From contig NZ_JAHUZB010000004.1 of assembly GCF_019218635.1 (NCBI RefSeq), forward strand, positions 186,001 to 250,000: a stretch of 64,000 nt of DNA. The letters run 5' to 3'. Each line of letters starts with the position of its first letter. Position 1 is the first letter of the stretch. This DNA is from Enterococcus alishanensis (GTDB lineage: Bacteria; Bacillota; Bacilli; Lactobacillales; Enterococcaceae). Positions 33,265-48,723 of this stretch are shown here, piece after piece. Position numbers and translations under genes: made by a program. A model generated the notes under the pieces. That model worked only from the letters and a program-made list of their open reading frames with translations, was not told the DNA's origin and searched no databases.

Positions 33265-34503
33265 ATGAACAAAGCATCTGTTAAAAAATACGGGACCCTA
33301 TTACTCTTAGCCGCTGGCGCCGGAATCATTTTCCAATTACCTTATATTCGTGAAACGTTCTATGTACCAATTCAGCAAGCGATGAATTTAAGTAATGCTC
33401 AAATGGGAATGCTATCCTCTGGCTATGCCACTATGGCGACTGTTTCTTATTTTATTGGTGGGATTGTGGCCGATAAGTTTTCTGCACGAAAATTGTTAAC
33501 TATTTCATTTTTGGCAACTGGTTTGTTAGGTATTTGGTTTTCAACCTTCCCTTCTTTCAATACAGCTAGACTAATTTTTGTTTTGATGGGAATTTCAACT
33601 ATTATTACCTATTGGTCTGCAATGATTAAAGCAACTCGGATGTTAGGTGATTCTTCGGAACAAGGTCGATTATTTGGTTTACAAGAAGGTTTACGGGGAA
33701 TTTTAAATGCTATTTTGGTATTTGGAATGACTGCAGTCTATGGTCGTTTTGCAAATGAAATCTTAGGGACAGCTTGGGCAATTCGGACATGTGCGATTGT
33801 TGTAATTATTATTGGTATTTTAAATTGGTTTATTATTGAAGACACTGACAAGGAAGAAAATGCTGAGTCTTTCTCTGAAGTAATTATCGGTACCTTCAAA
33901 CAGCTGGCGATTCCTCGTGTTTGGTTATTAGTGATGATCGTATTCTTTGGCTATAGTTTATATGGTATTTTTGGCTATATTAATACTTTAGCTATCAATA
34001 TTTACGGACTATCAGTTGCTGGTGGTGCTACATTAGGTGGCACTCGTTATGTGATTCAAGCTTTCGGCGGAATTATTGGTGGACTTTTAGCTGACAAAAT
34101 CGGCTCTCGAATTAAAGTGATTGTCGGTGGTGCTACTTTGACGGCTCTGTCATACGGACTTTTCCTAATTTTACCTGCAGATAAAGGTCTGTTAACAATT
34201 ATTTTAGGAAATTTCGTTGCCGGTATGTTCTTTATCTATTTAATTCGTAGTCAATATTTTGCGATTATCGATGATGCAGGTATCCCGGTTTCAAAAACTG
34301 GCCGCGTTTCTGGAATCGTTTCTTGCTTAGGTTATTTACCAGATGTTTTTATGTATACGATGATTGGTGGTTGGTTAGACAATAACAGCGGTAAAACAGG
34401 TTTTAACATGATGTTCATCTATGCAATTGTGATGGCTGTTGGCTGTATTATTGCTTGTCTGGTACTAGCAAAGGTTATTCAAAAAAATAAAGTCGAAGAA
34501 TAA
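33265..34503 (+). CDS. MFS transporter of the oxidase-Etf locus
   Basis: 412 residues, about 12 membrane helices. The motif A loop between helices 2 and 3 is GGIVADKFSARKLL near residue 66 and its second-half repeat is GGLLADKIGSRIKVIVGG near 269. Related by eye to sugar or organic-acid symporters of the YihN/YgcS kind. With its own promoter and a possible operator it probably imports the substrate processed by the kinase/SDR/oxidase set. GGAGG precedes the ATG. Confidence 0.85.
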   Translation: MNKASVKKYGTLLLLAAGAGIIFQLPYIRETFYVPIQQAMNLSNAQMGMLSSGYATMATVSYFIGGIVADKFSARKLLTISFLATGLLGIWFSTFPSFNTARLIFVLMGISTIITYWSAMIKATRMLGDSSEQGRLFGLQEGLRGILNAILVFGMTAVYGRFANEILGTAWAIRTCAIVVIIIGILNWFIIEDTDKEENAESFSEVIIGTFKQLAIPRVWLLVMIVFFGYSLYGIFGYINTLAINIYGLSVAGGATLGGTRYVIQAFGGIIGGLLADKIGSRIKVIVGGATLTALSYGLFLILPADKGLLTIILGNFVAGMFFIYLIRSQYFAIIDDAGIPVSKTGRVSGIVSCLGYLPDVFMYTMIGGWLDNNSGKTGFNMMFIYAIVMAVGCIIACLVLAKVIQKNKVEE

Positions 34504-34575
34504 ATAAAGCTTACTCCAAAATAGTTAATGTGAGCTTTCAAACTTCAAAAACAGACAAAAGAATATAAATATAGA

Positions 34576-34639
34576 AGATACCCTAAATAACAGACACTGA
34601 TAGAAAAATATCAGTTCTCTATTATTTAGGGTCTTTTTG
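34576..34639 (+). terminator. long-hairpin terminator after the MFS gene
   Basis: Arms AGATACCCTAAATAA (34576-34590) and TTATTTAGGGTCT (34622-34634), with an inner ACTGATA/TATCAGT hairpin, followed by TTTTTG. Confidence 0.8.
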
Positions 34640-35185
34640 TCATGAGCATAAGACTTTTAGAATTGCTATAACAGTTTATCTTTTATCAAATGCCATAATG
34701 ACAAGCTTGATTTTTTCTCATTAATTATGAATAGCGAGTTTAGCTCTTTTATTTTCACTTGAATTTGCACTCTATGTGCAACACAAAAGCGACTGAATAA
34801 AGTCAAAATCCTTGACTTCAGTATATTTTAGCTTAGACAATTCAGGTGTTGGTATCACCTCTTACAAAACTGTTTTAGAAGTGATTAAATGTGTTGAGAT
34901 TGCTAGAATCTCTTGCAACATTCTTATTTGTTAAACTAACATACGTTTGGTTTAGTTTTTACGTTATTGAACCATTATTAGATGATAATGTGACAACTAA
35001 AGTTTTCAATCTTGGAACGATTGAGAACGCTTCAATGGGCAGAATGATTACTCTAACACTGTTAAGTGTTGCTGACACAAATAATTAGCAGTCGATACGA
35101 TTACCAGGCATTTCATGAACAAAATACTTATGACTGGATGCTACAGAGACCCCAGAACCACCAGCGAAATGCATGGTTTCCAGAA

Positions 35186-35221
35186 CAAAAAAAGAAGAAC
35201 CTCCACAAAAAGTGGAGGTTC
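35186..35221 (-). terminator. terminator of adhE
   Basis: Perfect ten-base stem GAACCTCCAC (35197-35206) / GTGGAGGTTC (35212-35221), five-base loop; on the minus strand a T-rich run follows. About 70 bases past the adhE stop. Confidence 0.85.
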
Positions 35222-35293
35222 AATTAGGAAGACTATGGTTAATAGTAGCCAAAAGATTGCTTATGGTTACTCCCATAACATTTTTTAGTGTGA

Positions 35294-37897
35294 CTAAGCT
35301 TTGTAATCGTAAGCTGTAATGATGATTTCTTTCAACTCACTGATTAATGGTTCTTTAGGGTTAGCAGTTGTACATTGATCTTCGTAAGCAAGTTCTGCCA
35401 TGCGATCAACAGTTGCATCTAAAGTTGCTTGAGATAAGTTTTGAGCTTTCAAGTTCATGTTGATGCCCACTTTAACACCTAAATCGTAAACAGCTGTTGC
35501 TAAAGCTTCAACTAGTTCTGCATCAGTGTTACCTTTTAATCCTAGGTAACGAGCGATGTCTGCGTAGTCAGCATCTGCACGGAAGTAGTCATATTTAGGG
35601 AACATCGCATGTTTTTGAGGATCTTTGGCATTGTAACGGATGATGTGTGGCAATAGAATTGCATTTGTACGTCCGTGAGGAATACCATATTCTCCACCAA
35701 TTTTATGGGCGATTGAGTGACAAATTCCTAAGAATGCATTGGCAAAGGCCATACCTGCCATCGCTGATGCATTATGCATTTTTTCACGTGCATCTGGGTC
35801 AGCAGTTTCAACTGAATTTTCAAGATTTTCAAATACCATTTTGATTGCTTGTAAACTCAATCCACGAGTGTAGTCAGAAGCCATTACAGATACATAAGAC
35901 TCAATTGCGTGAGTTAATACGTCCATACCAGTATCAGCAGTTACTGAAGGTGGCACAGTCATAACAAATTGAGAGTCAATAATCGCTACATCTGGAGTCA
36001 ATGCGTAATCTGCTAATGGGTATTTCACGTGAGTGTCGCTATCTGTAATAACGGCAAATGGTGTAACTTCAGAACCAGTACCAGAAGTAGTTGGAATACA
36101 TACGAATTGTGTTTTCTTAGGATCAGCAATTTTGTAAGTACGTTTGCGGATGTCCAAGAATTTTTGTTTCGCGCCGAAGAATGAAGTGTCTGGGTTCTCG
36201 AAGAACATCCACATACCTTTCGCCGCATCCATTGCAGAACCACCACCTAATGCAATTACAGTATCAGGTTGGAATTCATTGAATACTTCTAAACCTTTGT
36301 AAACAGTATCAGTTGAAGGGTTAGGCTCAACATCTGAGAATACTTCAACTTTCACGTCATTTTTACGACGGCCTAATACTTCACGAACGATGTCAGCATA
36401 ACCGAATTGAACCATACCTGGGTCACAAACTAACATAACTCGTTCAACATTTTGCATCTTAGTTAGATATAATAATGAATTTTTTTCAAAGAAGATTTTT
36501 GGTGGTAATTTAAACCATTGCATATTATTTCTCCGTTTCGCCATAGTTTTAACATTGATTAAGTTAATAGCAGATACGTTCTTAGATACAGAGTTTTTAC
36601 CGTATGAACCACAACCAAGAGTCAATGATGGGATCATTTCGTTGTAGATATCACCAATACCACCTTCAGCAGATGGTGTGTTTACTAAGATACGGCAAGC
36701 TTTCATACGCAAAGCAAATTTCACTTGCAAGTCTTCATCTTCAGTATGGATAACAGCAGTGTGACCTAGTCCGCCTAGTTCTAACATTATTTGACACATA
36801 TCTAATGCTTCTGCTTGACTGTTTGCTTTAGCCATTGCTAAGACTGGAGAAAGTTTTTCACGAGATAATGGATAGTCTGCGCCAACGCCATCTAGTTCTG
36901 CGATTATCATTTTAGTCCCTTCAGGAACTTTGATACCCGCGCGTTGTGCAATATCCATTGCTGAATGACCAACGATTGCTGGGTTAACAGCAGATTTGCC
37001 TTCATTCATTACAGCGTCTTCTAATTTTTTCAATTCAGCTTTTTTTACAACGTATGCTTGATGCTTTTCGAATTCGCGTTTCACTTCATCATAAATTTCT
37101 TTATCAACAATGATTCCTTGTTCAGAAGCACAGATCATGCCGTTATCAAATGTTTTTGATACAAACAAGTCATTAACTGCACGTTTGATTTTAGCTGTTT
37201 TTTCGATATAAGCAGGAGCGTTACCAGCACCTACACCTAAAGCAGGTTTACCAGTAGAGTAAGCAGATTTAACCATGCCTGGTCCACCAGTTGCTAATAC
37301 GATGGCTACGCCTGGATGATTCATCAAACCTTGAGTAGCTTCGATTGATGGTGTTTCAATCCATTGGATACAGTTTTCAGGAGCACCAGCAGCAATCGCA
37401 GCGTCACGAACGATACGTGCAGCTTCAATTGAACATTTTTGTGCTGATGGATGGAATGAGAAGACGATTGAATTCGCTGTTTTTAAAGCGATCATCGCTT
37501 TAAAAATAGTTGTTGATGTTGGGTTAGTTGTTGGTACAACCCCACAGATAACACCAACTGGTCCAGCAACTTCGATGATACCTTTTTGTTTGTCTTCGCC
37601 GATGACACCTACAGTTTTATCATGTTTGATGTTGTTCCAGATATATTCTGAAGCATACATATTTTTGATCGCTTTATCTTCGACTACACCACGACCAGTT
37701 TCTTCAACTGCCATTTTTGCTAAAAGCATATGTTTATCTAATGCTGCCATTGCCATTTCGTGTACGATATGGTCAACTTGTTCTTGTGTGAAGTCTGCCA
37801 TTGCGTCTAATGCAACGTTGGCTTTGACTGCTAAATCATCAATCATTTCTTCAACACTGATTTCCTTTGTGTTTTCCTTTTCTACTGTTTTAACCAT
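35294..37897 (-). CDS. adhE: bifunctional aldehyde-alcohol dehydrogenase
   Basis: 867 residues, the full length for AdhE. The N-terminal CoA-acylating aldehyde dehydrogenase half has the catalytic Cys in DNGMICASEQ near residue 254. The C-terminal iron-dependent alcohol dehydrogenase half has the NAD loop ALGGGSAMDAAKGMW near 553 and the metal-binding stretch FANAFLGICHSIAHKIGGEY near 735. It turns acetyl-CoA into ethanol in two steps, regenerating two NAD+ in mixed-acid fermentation, and such proteins form spirosome filaments. A GGAGG site precedes the ATG. A Rex-like operator lies upstream. Monocistronic. Confidence 0.97.
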   Translation of the reverse strand: MVKTVEKENTKEISVEEMIDDLAVKANVALDAMADFTQEQVDHIVHEMAMAALDKHMLLAKMAVEETGRGVVEDKAIKNMYASEYIWNNIKHDKTVGVIGEDKQKGIIEVAGPVGVICGVVPTTNPTSTTIFKAMIALKTANSIVFSFHPSAQKCSIEAARIVRDAAIAAGAPENCIQWIETPSIEATQGLMNHPGVAIVLATGGPGMVKSAYSTGKPALGVGAGNAPAYIEKTAKIKRAVNDLFVSKTFDNGMICASEQGIIVDKEIYDEVKREFEKHQAYVVKKAELKKLEDAVMNEGKSAVNPAIVGHSAMDIAQRAGIKVPEGTKMIIAELDGVGADYPLSREKLSPVLAMAKANSQAEALDMCQIMLELGGLGHTAVIHTEDEDLQVKFALRMKACRILVNTPSAEGGIGDIYNEMIPSLTLGCGSYGKNSVSKNVSAINLINVKTMAKRRNNMQWFKLPPKIFFEKNSLLYLTKMQNVERVMLVCDPGMVQFGYADIVREVLGRRKNDVKVEVFSDVEPNPSTDTVYKGLEVFNEFQPDTVIALGGGSAMDAAKGMWMFFENPDTSFFGAKQKFLDIRKRTYKIADPKKTQFVCIPTTSGTGSEVTPFAVITDSDTHVKYPLADYALTPDVAIIDSQFVMTVPPSVTADTGMDVLTHAIESYVSVMASDYTRGLSLQAIKMVFENLENSVETADPDAREKMHNASAMAGMAFANAFLGICHSIAHKIGGEYGIPHGRTNAILLPHIIRYNAKDPQKHAMFPKYDYFRADADYADIARYLGLKGNTDAELVEALATAVYDLGVKVGINMNLKAQNLSQATLDATVDRMAELAYEDQCTTANPKEPLISELKEIIITAYDYKA

Positions 37898-37945
37898 TAT
37901 TAGCCTCCTAAATTTGCTAAAAATTATTTGTTAATCATTTCACAT

Positions 37946-38004
37946 TCATATCATACATCAACGGTTTTTATTTGTAAATAGTTTTTTTGTGATTTTTTTC
38001 ACAC
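37946..38004 (-). promoter_or_regulatory. adhE promoter with Rex-like operator
   Basis: On the minus strand a TTTACA, 17-base spacer and TATGAT promoter lies about 65 bases before the start codon. Just upstream of it is TTGTGATTTTTTTCACAC (37987-38004), close to the Rex consensus TTGTGAA-N4-TTCACAA. Rex leaves DNA when NADH rises, so adhE would be induced by reducing conditions. Confidence 0.72.
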
Positions 38005-38123
38005 CAAATAAAAAATATTTTTTCCTTCATATAAAGGTCTTATTATTGGTATATTCCTTTGCAATCATTTAAAGCATGGAAATATGAGTTATTTTTAATT
38101 AGAACTTTATTCACAAAAAGGAC

Positions 38124-38163
38124 AAAAAAATAGCCAAACGCTTCATTCATTCACGTTTGGCTA
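38124..38163 (-). terminator. terminator after yajC
   Basis: Stem TAGCCAAACG (38131-38140) / CGTTTGGCTA (38154-38163) and seven T on the minus strand, directly after the yajC stop. Confidence 0.9.
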
Positions 38164-38169
38164 GAAATT

Positions 38170-38538
38170 TTATTTTTCTTCAGTTGTGTCTTTTACTTCT
38201 GGCTCAGCTGGTGTTTCTTCTGGTGTCACAACAGTCACTTCTTCTTCAACTGAGGCAACCGGTGCTACTGTTGCACCTGCAGCAGGTGTAACTGATTTAA
38301 TTGACGCGCGATCAAATACTAAAAAGATGCCTTCACAATCAAGAGTGATTGTTTTATCTGCATTGTTGATTTCAGAAATCACACCGTGCAAACCGCCAAT
38401 AGTTACGACATTGTCGCCAGCTTTCATAGAGTCTAAAAGATTTTGACGCTGTTGTTGTTGTTTCTTTTGAGAACGGTTCATCATAAAGAACATCCCAACC
38501 ATCACAACTAATAAAATAATCATCGATAAATTACCCAT
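38170..38538 (-). CDS. yajC: preprotein translocase accessory subunit YajC
   Basis: 122 residues from the ATG at 38538 (MGNLSMIILL), seven bases after AGGAG; a longer frame from 38568 lacks a site. One N-terminal membrane helix (MIILLVVMVGMFFMM), a KKQQQQRQNLLDSMKAGDNV basic stretch, then the YajC core VVTIGGLHGVISEINNADKT. The C-terminus is a Pro/Glu/Thr-rich tail of about 40 residues. YajC joins SecDF at the translocon. It follows tgt, the common arrangement in bacteria. Confidence 0.93.
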   Translation of the reverse strand: MGNLSMIILLVVMVGMFFMMNRSQKKQQQQRQNLLDSMKAGDNVVTIGGLHGVISEINNADKTITLDCEGIFLVFDRASIKSVTPAAGATVAPVASVEEEVTVVTPEETPAEPEVKDTTEEK

Positions 38539-38617
38539 TAAAATTCTCCTCACATTATAAGTATCCATATCAACTCTAACAAAGATTAAAAGGTTTAACT
38601 AGTCTTTTCTAGTAAAA

Positions 38618-39772
<1,155 letters not shown>

Positions 39773-39871
39773 CTACTTTCTTTTTTATCTATGTAATATT
39801 GCCATATTTGCAACTTGTACAATGATACTTGTTTTGATTTGCTTTTGCAAGATTCCTTAGCTTCCGATAAA

Positions 39872-39916
39872 CAAAAATTAAGCTAAGTCACAGTTATGAT
39901 AACTTATGACTTAGCT
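39872..39916 (-). terminator. terminator of the lacZ operon
   Basis: Stem AGCTAAGTCA (39881-39890) / TGACTTAGCT (39907-39916), with a short inner hairpin and a T-rich run on the minus strand, right after the lacZ stop. Confidence 0.8.
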
Positions 39917-39923
39917 ATAATAA

Positions 39924-44476
<4,553 letters not shown>

Positions 44477-44526
44477 AAGATACTTCCTTTCAAGTGTTAG
44501 TTTTTATGCAATTGCTATGCTTAAAT

Positions 44527-44556
44527 AATATAGCGCTTTCAATAAAATAAAAACAA
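44527..44556 (-). promoter_or_regulatory. promoter of the permease-lacZ operon with cre site
   Basis: On the minus strand: TTGTTT (44551-44556), 18-base spacer, TATATT (44527-44532). TGAAAGCGCTATAT (44528-44541) overlaps the spacer and -10 box and fits the CcpA cre consensus, so glucose should repress the operon. Confidence 0.75.
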
Positions 44557-44630
44557 CTGATGTTTCCATTTTATTGTACTAATGTTGACTTTCTATCCCT
44601 TTTTACTTATAGTCAAAAAGAGGTGACCTT

Positions 44631-45467
44631 ATGGATATCCAAATGAAAAACGATGTGAGTATCTTAGTAAATGAAGCAAAAAGTAGCCAAGAATTTCATT
44701 TGTATGAAGTGGGCTATGAGCGTTGTCGTCCGACAAAACCTTCCGAGTATGCGCCAATCGATTACTGGGTATTGCATTATTGTGTCGCCGGTGAAGGGTA
44801 TTTTTCTACTCCTCAAATCAGTGAGGAGCACATTACTGCTGGAGACTTATTTATGATTCCAGCGAATTCAAAAAATATGTATTTTCCCAAAAAAGAGAAT
44901 CCTTGGAGTTACCGCTGGATTGGCTTTTCTGGAAGTAAGGTAGCGTCTTTATTAGATCAAATTAATCTCAATACGCAGCATTGCGTAATTAAAGGCTCTT
45001 TTGATACAAAGATAAATATTCTGTTTGAAGAGATCTACGATTCTTTTAAAAAAGGCAATCAATTTTCAAGTATGAGTAAATCCTATGCCCTATTAGATTA
45101 CCTGTTAGAAAGCTTCTCAACCAATCAAATTGTAAGTCAAAGTGAACAAGTTTTTCGAAATATTCTGTACTATATTGACGAACATTACACCCAAAATATT
45201 TCTATCCAGCAAATTGCTGAAGAACACAAAATCGATCGAACCTATCTCTTTAAACTCTTTCAAAGACATAAGGCAATCAGTCCCAGTAACTATATACAAC
45301 AGCTTCGTTTACAAAAAGCTTGTTCCTTGTTAAGGAAAAGTTCATTAAATATAACGGACATTAGTTATGAAGTGGGCTTTTCATCGCCTTCTTACTTCTC
45401 CAAATTTTTTGTTGCTAATATGAAAGTTACTCCGCTTCAATACCGTAATCAATTTATTTCAACTTAA
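44631..45467 (+). CDS. AraC-family transcription regulator
   Basis: 278 residues. The N-terminal cupin-like sensor domain (about 1-150) has HYCVAGEGYFSTPQISEEHI near residue 46. The C-terminal AraC domain has two helix-turn-helices: ISIQQIAEEHKIDRTYLFKL near 190, and NITDISYEVGFSSPSYFSKFF near 240 with the family signature. It is divergent from the permease-lacZ operon and is most likely its activator in response to a galactoside. AGAGGTGACC precedes the ATG. Confidence 0.92.
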   Translation: MDIQMKNDVSILVNEAKSSQEFHLYEVGYERCRPTKPSEYAPIDYWVLHYCVAGEGYFSTPQISEEHITAGDLFMIPANSKNMYFPKKENPWSYRWIGFSGSKVASLLDQINLNTQHCVIKGSFDTKINILFEEIYDSFKKGNQFSSMSKSYALLDYLLESFSTNQIVSQSEQVFRNILYYIDEHYTQNISIQQIAEEHKIDRTYLFKLFQRHKAISPSNYIQQLRLQKACSLLRKSSLNITDISYEVGFSSPSYFSKFFVANMKVTPLQYRNQFIST

Positions 45468-45470
45468 AAT

Positions 45471-45520
45471 AAAAACACAAATGCGTCGATAAAGATATCG
45501 AGTCATTTGTGTTTTCTTTT
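45471..45520. terminator. bidirectional terminator
   Basis: Arms AAAACACAAATG (45472-45483) and CATTTGTGTTTT (45504-45515), plus an inner CGATA/TATCG hairpin. It ends the araC-type gene and the convergent P-type ATPase gene. Confidence 0.88.
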
Positions 45521-45529
45521 TAGATTTTT

Positions 45530-48175
45530 TTAAATTTCCTCTGGATCAACTTCTGGTGCTTTGTGGAATTTAATTATTTCATTAATAATAATCGGTACAA
45601 ATGAAAGTAGTACCACAATAATCCAGTGATTAAAGCTAATAGACACTAAACTAAATAATTCTTGGGTCTGTGGAATAATCGCAATTGCTGCTGTAATTCC
45701 AATCGCTAACCAGGCCATTTGAGCCAATGATTTATTAGTAGATAGGTTTACTCGGAAGATTGAGCGAGAACTTCTGACATTAAAGACATGTAAGATAGAA
45801 GAAAACGCCAATACTAAGAAAGCACAGGTTTGTGCAACTTCAAAACTTGGTTGGACAAAATAACTAATCGAAGGTACAAACGCACCAATGTAAAAGGCCG
45901 CTAAAGCAACCACAGTAAACATCAACGCATTTAAACCAATTTTTTGCCATAATCCACGAGCAAAAATACTTTCATTCCGTGGAATCGGTGGTTCATCCAT
46001 AATGCCCGCTTCAGCCGGTTCACGGCCTAATGCAAAACCTGGAAGTCCATCAGCCACAACGTTAACAAATAATAGTTGAACGGCGGTAAATGGTGCACCC
46101 CAGCCTAATAACATAGCAATTAATACGATAAAAATTTCTGAGATGTTACAACTCAATAAGAAATTAATCGCTTTACGAATCCCTTGATATACCGAACGGC
46201 CCCGCGCCACTGCATCAACAATCGTTGCAAAATTATCATCTGTTAAAATCATATCCGCTGCACTTTTAGCTACATCGGTTCCGGCGATACCCATCGCACA
46301 ACCAACATCGCTGGCCTTAAGTGCGGGTGCATCATTGACACCATCACCTGTCATAGCCACAACGGCACCTGATCTTTGCCAAGATTGAACAATCCGAATT
46401 TTATCTTCAGGGGTTACCCGAGCATAGACAGATAAATCTTTTACGCGTCCATCTAACTCATCGTCACTCATTTTTTGTAATTCAGCGCCAGAGATAGCTT
46501 CTTTGCGAGATTTCATGATTCCCAATTCTTTGGCAATCGCCCCTGCTGTTACAACATGGTCACCGGTGATCATAACTGTCTTAATTCCGGCTTTTTTCGC
46601 TCGTTTGATAGCGCCTTTTGACTCAGGGCGAGGCGGATCAATCATCCCGATTAAGCCCATTAGTGTTAGATTTTTTTCTAAAGCTTCTGAAGTAATTTCA
46701 GTTGGCATTTCATCATGCAAATGATACCCGACAGCGATCACTCGTAAAGCTTTTTTACCAAAACGGTCATTGACAATCGCTGCTTGATCAACATCACCAT
46801 AATGGAATTTTGGCAATAGGACATCAAAAGCGCCTTTAGTAATTGATAAATATTTTTTACCCCATTTGTGAATGGTCGTCATCATTTTACGTTCTGAGTC
46901 AAAAGGAATTTCTCCCACTCGGGGATGTTTTTCTTCTAATTCAGCTTTGGTATGATAATTTTCTTCCACTGCTCGTACAATTGCAGCTTCCGTTGGATTT
47001 CCTTTGATAACTAATTCATTGTCATCATTTTCAACTAAGACATCACTACATAAAGCGGCTACTGATAATACTTCCATCGCTTCATCCGTCATACCTTCTT
47101 CAGTATCAACAACACTATCACCATGAGTCCAAACACGTCGAACCCGCATTTTATTTTGAGTTAATGTACCCGTCTTGTCAGAACAGATGACATTGGCCGA
47201 GCCTAAAGTTTCCACTGCTGGCAATTTACGGATAATGGCATTTTTCTTCGCCATTTTTTGAACACCATAAGCCAAAGTTAAGGTAACAATTACGGCTAAC
47301 GTTTCTGGAACAGCCGCTACAGCTAATGAAATTGCTGTAATGAACATTTCTAATAAAGGTTCACCTTGTAAATAACCAATGAAGAACACAAAAGCCGCAG
47401 CTGCCAAAGCGATCAAACTAATTCTTTTACCAAGCTGATTTAATCGTTTTTGCAGAGGTGTTTTTTGATTATGGTCATCATTTAACAAACCGGCAATCTT
47501 ACCCATTTCAGTTTGCATTCCGACCGCTGTAATGATTGCTTTCCCACGACCATTAACAATTGTTGAGCCTTTGAAGATCATATTTAATCGATCGCCTAAA
47601 GGTGCTTCATCTTCTGGAATAAAGTCAGGGTCTTTTTCAACTGGCTCACTTTCACCAGTTAAAGCTGATTCTTCTACTCTTAACTGTGAGCCTTCTGCAA
47701 TTCGAGCGTCCGCTGCAATCATGGCACCAGATTCTAAGACTAAAATATCTCCCACAACTAAATCTTCTGCATCTACATCGATCGTTCTCTCATCTCGTAT
47801 GACTTTTGCAGTCTGCTTATTCATATCTTCTAAAGCTGCTAAGGCTTTTTCAGCATTACCTTCTTGAACAATTGCTAATACAGCATTGATAATCACGATT
47901 GCGATAATTAGAAAGGCTTCGAAATAATCTCCGTGGTCGGTGGCGATTGCAGTGTAAAGCGAGATGATTGCTGCGACGATTAGAACGAGGGTGGTAAAAT
48001 CACTAAAACTAACTAAGAATTTTTTTACCAGTGATTCCTTAGGTGGTTCATCAAATTTATTTTTTCCGTTATTTTTAAGTCGTTCGTTAACTTCCGTTTC
48101 GGTTAATCCACTTTGAATATTTGTTGCAAATTCCTCCTCTACTTCTTCAATATTTTTACGATAATCTGCCATCAA
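45530..48175 (-). CDS. P-type calcium-transporting ATPase (PacL/LMCA1-like)
   Basis: 881 residues, P2-type. N-terminal cation-ATPase domain, actuator motif [11 protein letters not shown] near residue 172, phosphorylation site [14 protein letters not shown] near 332, nucleotide-domain KGAFDVLLP near 446, hinge [13 protein letters not shown] near 610. Helix 4 has the [10 protein letters not shown] break near 289 and helix 6 has [11 protein letters not shown] near 705, which carry ion ligands. The size matches Listeria LMCA1, a Ca2+/H+ exporter. It probably exports Ca2+ from the cytosol. Single gene, convergent with the AraC gene. Confidence 0.92.
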   Translation of the reverse strand: MMADYRKNIEEVEEEFATNIQSGLTETEVNERLKNNGKNKFDEPPKESLVKKFLVSFSDFTTLVLIVAAIISLYTAIATDHGDYFEAFLIIAIVIINAVLAIVQEGNAEKALAALEDMNKQTAKVIRDERTIDVDAEDLVVGDILVLESGAMIAADARIAEGSQLRVEESALTGESEPVEKDPDFIPEDEAPLGDRLNMIFKGSTIVNGRGKAIITAVGMQTEMGKIAGLLNDDHNQKTPLQKRLNQLGKRISLIALAAAAFVFFIGYLQGEPLLEMFITAISLAVAAVPETLAVIVTLTLAYGVQKMAKKNAIIRKLPAVETLGSANVICSDKTGTLTQNKMRVRRVWTHGDSVVDTEEGMTDEAMEVLSVAALCSDVLVENDDNELVIKGNPTEAAIVRAVEENYHTKAELEEKHPRVGEIPFDSERKMMTTIHKWGKKYLSITKGAFDVLLPKFHYGDVDQAAIVNDRFGKKALRVIAVGYHLHDEMPTEITSEALEKNLTLMGLIGMIDPPRPESKGAIKRAKKAGIKTVMITGDHVVTAGAIAKELGIMKSRKEAISGAELQKMSDDELDGRVKDLSVYARVTPEDKIRIVQSWQRSGAVVAMTGDGVNDAPALKASDVGCAMGIAGTDVAKSAADMILTDDNFATIVDAVARGRSVYQGIRKAINFLLSCNISEIFIVLIAMLLGWGAPFTAVQLLFVNVVADGLPGFALGREPAEAGIMDEPPIPRNESIFARGLWQKIGLNALMFTVVALAAFYIGAFVPSISYFVQPSFEVAQTCAFLVLAFSSILHVFNVRSSRSIFRVNLSTNKSLAQMAWLAIGITAAIAIIPQTQELFSLVSISFNHWIIVVLLSFVPIIINEIIKFHKAPEVDPEEI

Positions 48176-48302
48176 ATTCCTCCTTTAAATGTTAGATAAG
48201 TTATCATATGATTTAACTATAACACAGTTTTTCTAACAGATTCAAAGAATGTGATTCGTATTTCCCTCAAAAGAGGTGAATAATTTTTTTTAATTTTATG
48301 AT

Positions 48303-48717
48303 TGTAATCGCTTTCTTTTTCTAACTAATTATGCTATATTATAGATACAAGGAAGGAGGAAACAAAGTTCATTCGAAGAATTTCTCGGTAAGAAGTAGAA
48401 TATTATAAACAGTAAAAATTGTTAGTAGTACCAGATTCACCAAAGTGCGAAAATTGAATAGAATATATGTGTGAAGTATCATTTTATAAATAGTGAATGC
48501 GCATTAGCAGTTGAGTAGTTGATCAAAATTAGAATTAAAAAAAATGCGTAAAGAGTATCGAAGATTTATGTGAAAATGTAACAACAAACAAATATTTATG
48601 TTTATCATCAAGAAATTCATGTCATACTTTACATGTATAATCAAAGTAATAACATTTCGAATGATCTTATCCTTCCGATATCTAAAAACCCCAGGCGAAT
48701 CGAGCGCCTGGGGTTTT
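48303..48717 (+). ncRNA. candidate CcpA-controlled small RNA or decayed small gene
   Basis: A 548-base gap between two divergent-facing genes contains a near-perfect cre (TGTAATCGCTTTCT, 48303-48316), an extended -10 promoter TGCTATATT (48332-48340), a purine-rich GGAAGGAGGA just after the expected start point, then about 330 bases with no convincing reading frame, and a strong terminator (48685-48717). This is the layout of an independent transcript of roughly 370 bases. The Shine-Dalgarno-like stretch has no usable start codon after it. The boundaries are inferred. Confidence 0.45.
48685..48717. terminator. bidirectional terminator
   Basis: Stem AAAACCCCAGGCG / CGCCTGGGGTTTT with a seven-base loop, GC-rich and perfect, with A and T runs. 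It ends queA on the minus strand and the candidate plus-strand RNA. Confidence 0.95.
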
Positions 48718-48723
48718 CTTGTG

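Larger units (their letters stand above)
34504..35293. other. intergenic region, no intact gene
   Basis: Holds the MFS terminator and the adhE terminator. Between them are short open stretches without plausible starts, for example a plus-strand frame near 34836-34925 and one at 34891-35088 that ends DDNVTTKVFNLGTIENASMG. They look like eroded coding DNA, but I recognise no family. Confidence 0.5.

Noticed and set aside
34576-34639. Nested hairpin considered as a mobile palindrome like the one at 7331
   Set aside because: The inner and outer stems are nearly continuous and end in a T run, so a single terminator explains it.
34891-35088. 65-codon plus-strand open frame as a gene
   Set aside because: No ribosome site and no recognisable family; kept only as part of an unassigned region.
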